This document shows, in pieces, positions 1 to 10,289 of a stretch of 38,157 nucleotides of DNA. The position numbers and the translations under genes were made by a program. The number at the start of each line of letters is the position of its first letter. Position 1 is the stretch's first letter. The notes beneath the pieces are model-generated. The model was not told the origin of the DNA and did not search any database. It saw only the letters and a program-made list of their open reading frames with translations. Source of the stretch: Azospirillum isscasi (GTDB taxonomy: Bacteria > Pseudomonadota > Alphaproteobacteria > Azospirillales > Azospirillaceae); assembly GCF_030849505.1 (NCBI RefSeq), contig NZ_JAUJFI010000041.1, positions 1 to 38,157 on the forward strand. The letters run 5' to 3'.

Positions 1-2
1 TG

Positions 3-1685
3 GCCGGGAATGTCCCGTCCTGCGGCCGACCGCACCGTGGATGCCCTGCTGCACTGGCGCGACGAGGCGGCGAGGCGACCGTGCAGGCCGGCGCGCCGAC
101 CGCCGCCGCCGTACGCCTGAAGCAGCGCAACCGCCTGAACGAGCTGCGCGGTGAGTTGGACCTCGCGGACGAGCGGCTGGACCTCGCCCGCGATGCCCTG
201 GACGAGGCCAAGCGCGCCGTCGAGGAGGCCGCCCAGGCCGACCGCCGCGCCCGCGACGCGGTGCGCGACGCCTTCGCCGGGGTGACCGCCGCCCGCGACC
301 GCCACGCCCGGCTGGCCCGCGAGGCCGACGCCGCCGCCTCGAAGCTGGCGGCTCTGGCCGAGGGCATCACCCGCCTCGATGCCGACCGGCAGGAGGCCGA
401 AGCCGCATTGGAGGAGGCGCGGGAGCTTCTGGATGCCCTGCCCGACCCGCGTGAAGGCCGTGACGCCGTGAACGAGCGCCGCGCCACCCTGGCCGAGCAC
501 CGCGCCGTCCTGGCCGAGAAACAGAACGCCCTTGACCGCCTGACCCGCGAGGCGCAGTCCCGCCGCCAGCGTCTGGCCGCCATCCAGCAGGACGTGGCGT
601 CCTGGGGCACCCGCTCCGCCGGGGCGGGCGGGCGCGTGGCGGAACTGAAGCAGCGCGCCGCCGCCGCCGAATCGGACCTTGCCCAGCTTCAGAGCCGCCC
701 GGCGGCGATCGAGGCGGACCGTCAGGCCCTTCTCAGCCGGATCAGCGAGGCCGAACGCGCCCGCAAGCGCGCCGCCGACGCCCTGGCCGAGGCGGAAAAC
801 CGGCTGGCCGAGACCGAAAAGCTGCTGAAGCAGGCCGAATCCGGTCTGGCCGACGCCCGCGAGGCCCGTGCCCATGCCGAGGCCGCCGTCTCCGCCGCCC
901 TCCAGAACGGCCAGACCCTGACGGAGCGCATCGCCGAGCGGCTGAACTGCCGCCCCGAACAGACCCGCGCCGCCGCCGACCTGCCCCCCGGCGAACCGAT
1001 GCCCGACGTGGCCGTCGTGGAGTCACGCCTCGACAAGCTGACCCGCGAGCGCGAGAACATGGGGCCGGTGAACCTGCGCGCCGAGATCGAGGCCGCCGAG
1101 CTGGAAACGCAGATCGGCAGCCTCCAGACGGAACGCGAGGATCTGGTCAGCGCCATCGCCCGCCTGCGCCAGGGCATCGCCAGCCTGAACCGCGAGGCAC
1201 GGGAACGTCTGGTCGCCTCCTTCGACACGGTGAACCGCAATTTCCAGGAGCTGTTCACCCGCCTGTTCGGCGGCGGCAAGGCGTATCTGGAGCTGGTCAA
1301 CGCCGAGGACCCGCTGCAGGCCGGGCTGGAGATCTACGCCAGCCCGCCGGGCAAGAAGCTGCAGGTCCTGTCGCTGCTGTCCGGCGGCGAGCAGGCCCTG
1401 ACCGCCCTGTCCCTGCTGTTCGCCGTCTTCCGCTCCAACCCTGCCCCGATCTGCGTGCTGGACGAGGTGGACGCCCCGCTGGACGAGGCGAATGTCGGCC
1501 GCTTCTGCGATCTGGTGGAGGACATCGCGCGGGAGGGCAACACCCGTTTCCTGATCATCACCCACCACCGCCTGACCATGGCCCGCGTGGACCGGCTGTT
1601 CGGCGTGACCATGGTGGAACGGGGCGTGTCGCAACTGGTCAGCGTGGACCTGCAAAGCGCCGAGGAACTGCGCGGGGCGGCGTAA
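3..1685 (+). CDS. smc: Chromosome segregation ATPase SMC, C-terminal half (5' end outside window)
   Basis: Structural maintenance of chromosomes protein, the DNA-loading ATPase of bacterial condensin that compacts and segregates the chromosome. What is visible is the region after the hinge (conserved [17 protein letters not shown] near base 85), a long Ala/Glu/Arg-rich antiparallel coiled coil, and the C-terminal ATPase head. The head carries the ABC signature [18 protein letters not shown], a Walker B strand [16 protein letters not shown] with its D-loop, and the switch histidine in FLIITHHR. Full SMC proteins are about 1150 residues, so roughly half is missing at the left edge. The first internal start (GTG at 81) is not the true start: the frame is open to the window edge, but the residues it encodes before base 81 do not look like SMC, so a small frameshift around bases 50-80 is possible. 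No downstream partner (ScpA/ScpB) is in view. Confidence 0.93.
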   Translation, partial: AGNVPSCGRPHRGCPAALARRGGEATVQAGAPTAAAVRLKQRNRLNELRGELDLADERLDLARDALDEAKRAVEEAAQADRRARDAVRDAFAGVTAARDRHARLAREADAAASKLAALAEGITRLDADRQEAEAALEEARELLDALPDPREGRDAVNERRATLAEHRAVLAEKQNALDRLTREAQSRRQRLAAIQQDVASWGTRSAGAGGRVAELKQRAAAAESDLAQLQSRPAAIEADRQALLSRISEAERARKRAADALAEAENRLAETEKLLKQAESGLADAREARAHAEAAVSAALQNGQTLTERIAERLNCRPEQTRAAADLPPGEPMPDVAVVESRLDKLTRERENMGPVNLRAEIEAAELETQIGSLQTEREDLVSAIARLRQGIASLNREARERLVASFDTVNRNFQELFTRLFGGGKAYLELVNAEDPLQAGLEIYASPPGKKLQVLSLLSGGEQALTALSLLFAVFRSNPAPICVLDEVDAPLDEANVGRFCDLVEDIAREGNTRFLIITHHRLTMARVDRLFGVTMVERGVSQLVSVDLQSAEELRGAA

Positions 1686-1801
1686 ACAGCGCCGCTCCTC
1701 CAACCGCATGCCTTTCACAGCTTCATTCGTCCCTCCCCAACGCATAAGATCACACGAGACAATGACCGGGCCGACAATGGCGCCGGAAAGGGAGAGGCAG
1801 A

Positions 1802-2947
1802 GTGGAACGGGTGGATTTCCTCATCGTCGGCGGCGGCATGGCCGGCGCCTCGGCGGCCTATGAACTGGCGGCGCACGGCAGCGTCGTCGTGCTGGAGCGG
1901 GAGAGCCAGCCCGGCTATCACTCCACGGGCCGGTCGGCGGCGCTCTACACCCAGACCTACGGGCATCCGGTGGTCCGCGCCCTGACGGTGGCGAGCTGGG
2001 ATTTCTACACCAACCCGCCGGACGGCTTTTCGGAACACCCGCTGCTGACCCCGCGCGGCGTGCTGCTGATCGGACGGGCCGACCAGACCGCCGCGCTGGA
2101 CCGCGACTTCGCCGAGGGCCGCCGGCTGACTCCGTCGGTGGAGCGGCTCGACCGCGCCCAGGCGCTGGCCCGTGCGCCCTTCCTGAAGACGGAGTACGTG
2201 GACGGCGCGGTGTGGGAGCCGGAAGCCATGGACATGGACGTCCACGCCATCCACACCGGCTACCTGCGCGGGTTGAAGGCGCGCGGCGGCCGGCTGGTGA
2301 CCGACGCCGGGGTGGAGGCGCTGGAGCGGCGCGACGGGCTGTGGGTCGCCACCACCCCGGCGGGGACTTTCGCCGCCCCGGTGCTGGTCAACGCGGCGGG
2401 GGGCTGGGCCGACGTTCTGGCGGGGATGGCCGGGGTGCGGCCCATCGGGCTGGTGCCGAAACGGCGCACCGCCATCACTTTCGATCCGGTCTTCGCCGAC
2501 CCGGCGGACGCGGCGGGCCTCGCCGGCTGGCCGATGGTCATCGACGTGGACGAGCAGTTCTACATGAAGCCGGAATCGGGCCGTCTGCTGCTGTCCCCCG
2601 CCGACGAGACGCCCGTCGAACCCTGCGACGTGCAACCGGAGGAGTTGGACATCGCCGTCGCCATCGACCGCATGGAACAGGCGGTGCAATTCTCCGTTCG
2701 TCGTATTGCGCACAAATGGGCGGGGCTGCGCAGCTTCGTCGCCGACAAGGTGATGGTGGCGGGTTACGACGAGTCGGCGGAGGGCTTCTTCTGGCTGGCG
2801 GGCCAGGGCGGCTACGGCATCCAGACGGCGCCGGCCATGGGCCGCACCGCCGCGGCCCTGGCGACCGGCGGCGGCCTGCCGGCGGAGGTCGCGGCGCTGG
2901 GCGTGCGAGCGGAGGATCTGGCGCCGGCCCGCCTGCGGCGCCCCTGA
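1802..2947 (+). CDS. FAD-dependent D-amino-acid dehydrogenase, DauA-like
   Basis: Flavoprotein of the D-amino-acid oxidase/dehydrogenase fold that oxidises D-amino acids to keto acids and passes electrons to the respiratory chain. The N-terminal FAD motif VGGGMAGASAAYEL (residues 9-22) is followed by the loop GYHSTGRSAALYT. As I remember it, the protein is near-collinear with Pseudomonas aeruginosa D-arginine dehydrogenase (DauA, about 375 residues): R222 and R310 (carboxylate binders), Y53 and Y254 are kept. Two substrate-pocket residues differ: the Glu that binds the arginine side chain (E87) is V87 here, and H48 is L48. D-arginine itself may therefore not be the substrate. The GTG start at 1802 has GGAG seven bases upstream. 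The lipoprotein gene follows after 14 bases, probably in one transcript. There is no dauB-like partner nearby. Confidence 0.82.
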   Translation: MERVDFLIVGGGMAGASAAYELAAHGSVVVLERESQPGYHSTGRSAALYTQTYGHPVVRALTVASWDFYTNPPDGFSEHPLLTPRGVLLIGRADQTAALDRDFAEGRRLTPSVERLDRAQALARAPFLKTEYVDGAVWEPEAMDMDVHAIHTGYLRGLKARGGRLVTDAGVEALERRDGLWVATTPAGTFAAPVLVNAAGGWADVLAGMAGVRPIGLVPKRRTAITFDPVFADPADAAGLAGWPMVIDVDEQFYMKPESGRLLLSPADETPVEPCDVQPEELDIAVAIDRMEQAVQFSVRRIAHKWAGLRSFVADKVMVAGYDESAEGFFWLAGQGGYGIQTAPAMGRTAAALATGGGLPAEVAALGVRAEDLAPARLRRP

Positions 2948-2961
2948 CGGGAGGAACGGCG

Positions 2962-3450
2962 ATGCGCGGGACCAGGAAGGGTATCGGAGCCAGGGCGGTT
3001 CTTCTGGCCGCCGTCGTTCTGGGCGCCGGTGTTCTGGGCGGGTGCGCCAACCCCGCGGCGGATCAGGCCGTGATCGCGCAGAACGCGCTGATCGGCATGC
3101 CGAAACAGACCCTGCTGTCCTGCGCCGGGGTGCCGGAGCGGCAGGCCACCGCCGGGGACCAGGAATTCTTCACCTACCGCAGCAACCGGCTGTATTCCTA
3201 CCCGTCCTGGGGCGGTTACGGCGGATACTGGGGCTATCCCTACGGCGCCTGGGGCGGCTACGGCTACGACGTGAGAAGCGTGGATTGCGAGGCGACCTTC
3301 ACCCTGCGCGGCGGAACCGTGGAACGGGTCATCTACGGCGGGTCGTCCAGCGGCGGAAGCCGACTCGGCCAGTGCTATGCGATCGTGCAGAACTGCCTGA
3401 CGCAAATCCCTTCGCAGTCCCCACAATCCCCCATGGCCCCCGCGCGGTAA
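2962..3450 (+). CDS. Small outer-envelope lipoprotein, function unknown
   Basis: A 162-residue predicted lipoprotein. A basic N-terminus and hydrophobic stretch end in a lipobox LGGC with the lipidated cysteine at residue 28. The mature part opens with a GMPKQTLLSCAGVPERQ segment. This resembles the short 'G-M-x-K-x-x-L-L' helix of BamE/SmpA-like lipoproteins, but the similarity is too short to assign the family. A Gly/Tyr/Trp-rich stretch follows (about residues 80-98, repeated WGGY), then a cysteine-containing C-terminal half (SVDCEATF, GQCYAIVQNC). The start is supported by GGGAGG upstream, and the gene begins 14 bases after the dehydrogenase stop, so the two are probably cotranscribed. 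I do not recognise a defined function. Confidence 0.75.
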   Translation: MRGTRKGIGARAVLLAAVVLGAGVLGGCANPAADQAVIAQNALIGMPKQTLLSCAGVPERQATAGDQEFFTYRSNRLYSYPSWGGYGGYWGYPYGAWGGYGYDVRSVDCEATFTLRGGTVERVIYGGSSSGGSRLGQCYAIVQNCLTQIPSQSPQSPMAPAR

Positions 3451-3610
3451 GAGTTCCAGTCCATGCGACAACTCGTCGCTGTTGCAAAGACGCCTCAGTA
3501 TGACGGATTGGTTGAGGTGCCGTAGCAACCCTAAAGAAAGTCTGGTAATACATCTCCAGGCATTAAGCCAAAAGAACGACATCAGCTAATACTGCCCTGG
3601 AGCGAATCCC

Positions 3611-4309
3611 ATGACTTTCCTGAAGCGCGCCGCCGCCGCCCTGCTGGCGACCACGGCTCTCGCCGCCGTTTCCACCCCGTCGCTGGCCCAGGATTTCAAG
3701 GGCAAGTCCGCCGGCGACATCCTGGTGCGCGCGCGCGCCCTCGCCGTGATCCCGCAGGAAGACGGTGATCTGATCGGCGGCGGTCCGTTCGGCGGCAGCA
3801 ACATCGGCAGCGTGAAGATCGGGAACGACTACATCCCCGAGCTCGACTTCTCCTACTTCGTCACCGACAACATCGCCCTGGAGCTGATCGCCGGCACGAC
3901 CCGTCACAAGGTTTCCGGCTCGCTGATCACCGGCAACAACATCGACGTGGGCAAGGTGTCGCTCCTGCCGCCGACCCTGACCGCCCAGTACCACTTCTTC
4001 ACGAAGGAGCGCGTCAGCCCCTACGTCGGCGCCGGCATCAACTACACCTGGTTCTACGACGAGACCGCCGCCCGCCGCACCAACGCGGACGGCTTCACCA
4101 CCAACACCGTCGATTACAAGAACCGCTTCGGCTGGGCGCTCCAGGCCGGTGTCGACGTCGCCCTGACCGGCAACTGGTCGCTGAACCTCGACGTCAAGAA
4201 GATCTTCCTGAAGACCGACGTCACCGCCAACGTCAGCGGCGTTCCGGTCACCTCGGATGTCCGCATCGACCCGTGGCTGGTCGGCCTGGGCATCGGCTAC
4301 CGCTTCTAA
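3611..4309 (+). CDS. ompW: OmpW-family outer membrane beta-barrel protein
   Basis: A 232-residue outer membrane protein. The signal peptide (residues 1-26) ends at SLA before QDF. The mature chain shows the OmpW pattern: an N-terminal VRARALAVIPQE strand, alternating hydrophobic strands, the PPTLTAQYHFF and SPYVGAGINYTWFY segments, and a C-terminal strand ending in Phe (GIGYRF), the usual signal for the BAM insertion machinery. The usual family length is about 210-240 residues. OmpW proteins form narrow eight-stranded barrels with a hydrophobic channel and have been linked to small hydrophobic molecules and stress tolerance; the substrate here is unknown. GGAG eight bases upstream supports the start. 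It appears to be a single-gene transcript ended by the strong hairpin terminator just downstream. Confidence 0.93.
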   Translation: MTFLKRAAAALLATTALAAVSTPSLAQDFKGKSAGDILVRARALAVIPQEDGDLIGGGPFGGSNIGSVKIGNDYIPELDFSYFVTDNIALELIAGTTRHKVSGSLITGNNIDVGKVSLLPPTLTAQYHFFTKERVSPYVGAGINYTWFYDETAARRTNADGFTTNTVDYKNRFGWALQAGVDVALTGNWSLNLDVKKIFLKTDVTANVSGVPVTSDVRIDPWLVGLGIGYRF

Positions 4310-4359
4310 TCGGCGTCTCCGGGGCCTCCCGCGGGAGGCCCTGCGCGAACGCGGGAATC

Positions 4360-4400
4360 AGGCCGGGTACCTCGAAAGAGGTATCCGGCTTGTTCTTTTT
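4360..4400 (+). terminator. Rho-independent terminator of the OmpW gene
   Basis: Arms at 4363-4373 and 4378-4388 pair over 11 bases (one G-U) around a GAAA tetraloop, the stem can extend outward by about three pairs, and a T-rich tract (CTTGTTCTTTTT) follows. A separate perfect 20-base palindrome lies at 4322-4341, directly after the ompW stop. It has no T tract and may only protect the 3' end. Confidence 0.85.
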
Positions 4401-4472
4401 CGCGCCTTCCACGACCGGCGGCAGTGCGGGAGCATTTCCATTCGCGAATCCGTGCGGGAAGGAAGAACAACC

Positions 4473-4907
4473 ATGCACATTGCCGCCGTCTTGAAAAGGA
4501 AGGGCACGGAGATCATCACAGCCAGTCCGGACGACCGGATCGATTCGGTCGCCCGCAAGCTTGCCCATCACAAAATCGGCGCCGTCCTGGTGATGAAGGA
4601 CGACGGCCTGCCCGCCGGAATCCTGTCCGAACGCGACATCGTCCGCGCCGTGGCCGCGGACGGCGCCGCCGCCCTGGAACGGCCCGCCGCGGAGTTGATG
4701 ACCCGCGACCTTGTCACCGGGAGCCCGTCCGACACCGTGTCGCAGATCATGGCCGTCATGACGCAGCGCCGAATCCGCCACCTGCCGATCCTGGACGGCG
4801 GCGAACTCGTCGGGCTGGTCAGCATCGGCGACATCGTGAAGGCACGGCTGGACGACGCGGAGCTGGAGGTCGAATCCCTGCGCGGCTATGTCGCCGGGAT
4901 GGGCTGA
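4473..4907 (+). CDS. Two-CBS-domain protein
   Basis: A 144-residue cytoplasmic protein made of a tandem CBS (cystathionine beta-synthase) pair and little else. CBS1 spans about residues 8-62 (ending GILSERDIVRAVA) and CBS2 about 75-128 (MTRDLVTGSPSDTVSQIM...GLVSIGDIVKARL). Such stand-alone Bateman modules bind adenosine ligands (AMP, ATP, SAM or similar) and usually regulate another protein. The repeated 'G-(I/L)-(L/V)-S-x-x-D-I-V' ends of each domain are the expected ligand loops. The start is chosen at the ATG after the GGAAGGAAG ribosome-binding site. The open frame extends further upstream, but that part crosses the preceding terminator and is not coding. The partner cannot be told from the neighbours. 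Confidence 0.93.
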   Translation: MHIAAVLKRKGTEIITASPDDRIDSVARKLAHHKIGAVLVMKDDGLPAGILSERDIVRAVAADGAAALERPAAELMTRDLVTGSPSDTVSQIMAVMTQRRIRHLPILDGGELVGLVSIGDIVKARLDDAELEVESLRGYVAGMG

Positions 4908-4941
4908 CGCTCACGCTTCGAACCACCCGTTTCCCAAAGAC

Positions 4942-4975
4942 GAAAACGCCCGCGGACCGTTCCGCGGGCGTTTTC
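4942..4975. terminator. Bidirectional terminator between converging genes
   Basis: A perfect 15-base stem (4942-4956 with 4961-4975) around a CCGT loop, flanked by AAAA on one side and TTTT on the other. It can end transcription of the CBS gene from the left and of the response regulator from the right. Confidence 0.92.
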
Positions 4976-5023
4976 AACAGACGGACCAACTGTTCGCTCC
5001 GGCCGTTCGTTCGGGCCGTTCGC

Positions 5024-5671
5024 TCAGGCGGAGTGCGATTGCGGGAAGGCCATGGCGGCCTGGGTGCGGTTGCGCACGCCCAGCGACTTGAAGATGGCGG
5101 TCATGTGGATTTTCACCGTGCCCTCGGACAGGCCGAGTTCATGGGCGATCTGCTTGTTCGACTTGCCTTCGCGCAGGCGGTCGAGAACCTCCCGCTGACG
5201 CTGGGTCAACAGGTGGTCGAGCTGCGGATCGCTGGGCGGGATGGAGGAACCGACGCGCACCTCGGCCTCGCCGGCCTCGCGCAGCACGGTGGGCGGCACA
5301 TAGACGCCGCCGGAAAAGATCAGATCAAGCGCGCTCAGCATGATCTTCACGCTGGAGGATTTCGGAATGTAGCCCGCCGCGCCGTGCTCCAGCGCGTCGC
5401 GAACGTCGTGATGCGCCTCGGACGCGGACACGACCACGACCTTGGAGTCGGGCTGTTTTCCCCGCAGATCTTGGATGCCGGAGAAGCCGGGCCAACCGGG
5501 CATGCGCAGATCGGTCAGGACGAGATCGTATTTCTCGCCCCCGCCAGCCTTTTCCAGAAGCTCGTCAAAGTTGCTGGCTTCTTCAAAGCTGGCACCCTCC
5601 TTCAGCTGCTCCAGCAGCCTGCGCAATCCCTCCCGGAAAAGCACATGGTCGTCTCCGATCAGGATTTTCAT
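5024..5671 (-). CDS. LuxR/NarL-type response regulator (orphan)
   Basis: A 215-residue two-component response regulator. The receiver domain (residues 1-120) has the acidic pair D7/D8, the phosphoacceptor D54 (LVLTDLRMPG), S82 and K104 (GYIPKSS). The C-terminal LuxR helix-turn-helix is at about residues 150-208 (LTQRQREVLDRL...SNKQIAHELGLSEGTVKIHMTAIFKSLG). A receiver-linker-LuxR plan of this size is typical of NarL/FixJ regulators. No histidine kinase is adjacent, so its partner is encoded elsewhere. It is transcribed alone, out of a 450-base AT-richer intergenic region, and ends at the shared terminator. The ATG has no strong ribosome-binding site, but it directly precedes the canonical MKILIGDDH receiver start, so I trust it. 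Confidence 0.95.
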   Translation of the reverse strand: MKILIGDDHVLFREGLRRLLEQLKEGASFEEASNFDELLEKAGGGEKYDLVLTDLRMPGWPGFSGIQDLRGKQPDSKVVVVSASEAHHDVRDALEHGAAGYIPKSSSVKIMLSALDLIFSGGVYVPPTVLREAGEAEVRVGSSIPPSDPQLDHLLTQRQREVLDRLREGKSNKQIAHELGLSEGTVKIHMTAIFKSLGVRNRTQAAMAFPQSHSA

Positions 5672-6119
5672 CTGGTGGTGCCCCCGTACTCAGTGCTTTC
5701 AATGGTCCGAACGTACAGCTCTGACGCAAGGTCAGTGTTCCGACCCTCAGTTTCGGAAAAAATGCAGGTCATTTTCAAGCATCATATGACCCAATTCCAA
5801 AAGGTATAGAAAGTCCTTATCCAGGGTAATGTCACATCAGATGTACCACGATTCGGCGGGGTCGGACAACCCGAATTTAACCTTTGTCACATCCAAGGCT
5901 CTGAACAATGGCATTGCTGCGCCACAGCAATATCCTCTTCGCGCACCCGCTCCCCAGGACGAAAGCGGAGGCGATTGTGTCAGGCCATAAGCGTTCTCGT
6001 CATAAAGGGCTGCTGTTTCCGTACTTTCTATCCTTCGCATCTTTCGGAACGAAAAGGCCGGAACCGGTGAAGCATACACCGATCCCGGCCCAAAGACATA
6101 GGCCCCGTTGGGTTGCCCC
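5672..6119. other. Intergenic region upstream of the response regulator
   Basis: About 450 bases, clearly richer in A+T than the neighbouring genes. It should hold the promoter of the response regulator on its left side and the terminator of the fatty acid operon on its right (6048-6090). A 7-base hairpin (ATTGCTG at 5913-5919, CAGCAAT at 5925-5931) and two copies of TGTCACATC-like sequence (near 5829 and 5885) are visible. The short open frames here lack ribosome-binding sites and a coding look. I see no RNA gene I can name. Confidence 0.5.
6048..6090 (-). terminator. Terminator of the fatty acid degradation operon
   Basis: Read on the minus strand, arms at 6077-6090 and 6056-6069 form a 14-pair stem (two G-U pairs) with a 7-base loop, followed by TTTTC. 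It lies 30 bases past the acyl-CoA dehydrogenase stop. Confidence 0.85.
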
Positions 6120-7910
<1,791 letters not shown>

Positions 7911-7927
7911 TGCTCAGTCCTCCCCCA

Positions 7928-10261
7928 TCAGTTCCGCAGCGGCTTGCCGGTGGTCAGCATGTGCTCCACCCGGTCGATCGTGCCGGTGGTCCGCACCAGC
8001 TCCATGAAGGCCGCGCGCTCCAGCGCCAGCATCTGGTCCTCGGTCACCGGCTGGGTGACGTCGGCCTTCGCCCCGCCGGTCAGCACCTCGGCCAGCTTGC
8101 CGCAGACGACCATGTCGTGCGGCGTGGCCTTGCCCTGCAACGCGAAGCCTTCCAGGAACAGCTCCAGCGCGGTCCGCCCGTTGGGACCGGGCAGCGTGTA
8201 GGTTGCCTTCTCCGGCGGGGTGTAGTTCGCGGCCAGTTCCAGCGCCTTGGCCTTGGCGTCGGCCAGCAGGCGGTCGCGGTTCATGGTGATGCCGTCGCCG
8301 GGGCGCAGATACAGCAGGTCCTTGGCCTCCGCCGCCGACTTGGCGACCTTGGCGAGGCTGATGGTCTCGAAGGCCCCGGCGATGGCCGGCATCGGCCCCT
8401 TCGGGGTCTTCGGGTTGGCGGCGTGGCGGGCCAGCATCTCGGTGCAGCCGCCCCAGGCGGGGATCAGCCCGACGCCGACCTCGACCAGACCCATGTAGGT
8501 CTCGGCATGGGCCTGCACATGGTCGGAATGCAGCAGGATCTCGCAGCCGCCGCCGAGCGCCAGACCGCTGGGCGCCGCCACCACCGGGAAGGGCGCGTGC
8601 TTCAGGGCGCGGTAGGCGCGCTGCCCGCCCTCCACCAACTCCTCGATCTGCGGCCACAGCCCGACGTTCAGGGCGAACAGGGCGAGGCCCAGATTGGCGC
8701 CGACCGAGAAGTTGTCGGACTCGTTGTGGACGACCAGGGCCTTCCACTCTCCCTTCCCGTCGCCGATCAGCCTGATGGCCTTGCCGTAGGCGGCCATGAT
8801 GTCGCCGTCCAGCGCGTTCATTTTGCTAGTGAACTCGACGCACAGCACGCCGTCGCCGATGTCCCACAGGCTGGCCGAGCCGTTCTTCCACACCGGCTTC
8901 GACGCCCGCTTGACGTCGGACAGCAGCAGCACGCCGTCCGGACGCACCACCGTGTCGTACAAGCCCGCGGTGGTCAGGTGTTGGAGCTTGCCGTCCTCCA
9001 CCCGGTAGAAGGGGCGCCCGGCGGCCTGTTCGACCAGCGGCGGGACGGGGATGCCTTCGCTGCGGCAGAGATCCGCGAACCAGCCGGTGCCCAGCCGGTC
9101 GATCAGCTCGAACGGACCCTGCTTCCAGTTGTAGCCCAGCCGCATGCCCTCATCGACCGCGACGACGCTGTCGGCGATCTCCGGCACCAGCGACGCGGCG
9201 TAGGCCAGCGTGCGGGCCAGCACCCGGCGGGCGTACTGGCCGGTCCTGTCGGGGAATTCGGCCAGCGCCCGCAGGTCGCGCCCGGCGGTGGAGACGCTCT
9301 CCAGCCGCGGCTTCTCGGAGCGGCGGTATTCGCCGGTGGACAGGTCGATGGCTTCCTTGACCTTGGCGCCGCCGGCCCGGTTCAGGCGGTAGAAGCCGCC
9401 CTTGCCCTTGCGGCCCGTATAGCCGTCCGCGATCATCTTGGCGATGACGGCGTGCTCGCGGAAGGCGGCGCGGTAGGGGTCGTTCCCCGGCAGGGTGGCC
9501 AGCAGGCTCTTGGCGATGTGCGGCATCAGATCGAGCCCGACCAGATCCACCAGCCCGAACACGCCGGTCTTCGGGATGCCCATGGGGCGGCCCACGATGG
9601 CGTCGGCCTCCTCCACCGTCAGCCCCAGATCGACGGCGGCGTTGATCGCCGTCTGAATCCAGTAGACGCCGATGCGGTTGGCGATGAAACCCGGCGTGTC
9701 CTTGCAGTGCACCACGCCCTTGCCCAGGCTGCGGTCGCAGAAGTCGGCGATGGCGGCCAGCGCGTCGGGCCGGGTGGCCGCGCCGCCCACGATCTCCAGC
9801 AGGCGCATGTAGCGCGGCGGGTTGAAGAAGTGGGTGATCAGGAAATCGCGCCTGAAGGCGTCCGACTGCCCGTCCACCAGCACGCCCAGCGGGATGGTCG
9901 AGGTGTTGGACGACACCACGGAGCCGTCCTTGCGCACCGGGTCGATGCGCCGGTAGAGGTCGGCCTTGACCGCGGGATTCTCGACGATGGCCTCGACGAT
10001 CCAGTCCACGTCGGCCAACAGGGCCAGATCGTCCTCCAGATTGCCCGGCGTCACCAGCTTGGCGTTCTTCGGGTGCATGAAGGGCGCGGGGTCGGCCTTC
10101 AGCAGCTTCTGGATGGCCCCCCTGGCGATGGCGCTGCGGTCGTCACCCTCCTTGGCGGGGATGTCGAGCAGAACGACGGGGATGCCGGCGTTCGCGAAAT
10201 GGGCGGCGATGCCGCTGCCCATCACGCCGGAGCCGATCACGGCGGCGCGTTTGATTTGCAT
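7928..10261 (-). CDS. Fused 3-hydroxyacyl-CoA dehydrogenase / enoyl-CoA hydratase (FadN-type order)
   Basis: A 777-residue bifunctional beta-oxidation enzyme. The N-terminal NAD-binding domain begins with GSGVMGSGIAAHFANAG, followed by the catalytic-His segment ITHFFNPPRYMRLLEIV and the C-terminal dehydrogenase helices. The crotonase (enoyl-CoA hydratase) domain comes last, with ALGGGCEILLHSDHVQAH and GLVEVGVGLIPAWGG carrying the two expected glutamates. Dehydrogenase first and hydratase last is the reverse of E. coli FadB/FadJ and matches Bacillus FadN-type proteins. The enzyme hydrates enoyl-CoA and oxidises the resulting 3-hydroxyacyl-CoA. The ATG is preceded by GGAGG at good spacing. It lies 28 bases after the thiolase and 17 before the acyl-CoA dehydrogenase, so the operon supplies every step of the cycle. 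Confidence 0.94.
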   Translation of the reverse strand: MQIKRAAVIGSGVMGSGIAAHFANAGIPVVLLDIPAKEGDDRSAIARGAIQKLLKADPAPFMHPKNAKLVTPGNLEDDLALLADVDWIVEAIVENPAVKADLYRRIDPVRKDGSVVSSNTSTIPLGVLVDGQSDAFRRDFLITHFFNPPRYMRLLEIVGGAATRPDALAAIADFCDRSLGKGVVHCKDTPGFIANRIGVYWIQTAINAAVDLGLTVEEADAIVGRPMGIPKTGVFGLVDLVGLDLMPHIAKSLLATLPGNDPYRAAFREHAVIAKMIADGYTGRKGKGGFYRLNRAGGAKVKEAIDLSTGEYRRSEKPRLESVSTAGRDLRALAEFPDRTGQYARRVLARTLAYAASLVPEIADSVVAVDEGMRLGYNWKQGPFELIDRLGTGWFADLCRSEGIPVPPLVEQAAGRPFYRVEDGKLQHLTTAGLYDTVVRPDGVLLLSDVKRASKPVWKNGSASLWDIGDGVLCVEFTSKMNALDGDIMAAYGKAIRLIGDGKGEWKALVVHNESDNFSVGANLGLALFALNVGLWPQIEELVEGGQRAYRALKHAPFPVVAAPSGLALGGGCEILLHSDHVQAHAETYMGLVEVGVGLIPAWGGCTEMLARHAANPKTPKGPMPAIAGAFETISLAKVAKSAAEAKDLLYLRPGDGITMNRDRLLADAKAKALELAANYTPPEKATYTLPGPNGRTALELFLEGFALQGKATPHDMVVCGKLAEVLTGGAKADVTQPVTEDQMLALERAAFMELVRTTGTIDRVEHMLTTGKPLRN

Positions 10262-10289
10262 GGTTCGTTGCCTCCCTGTCCCGCCGCCG

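Noticed and set aside
2212-2961. A longer start for the lipoprotein gene, overlapping the dehydrogenase.
   Set aside because: The open frame there is a Gly/Arg-rich shadow; the ATG at 2962 has a ribosome-binding site and begins a proper lipoprotein signal.
4322-4341. A perfect 20-base palindrome right after the ompW stop, as a separate terminator.
   Set aside because: It has no T tract. The hairpin 20 bases further on is the better terminator, so I mention this one only inside that entry.
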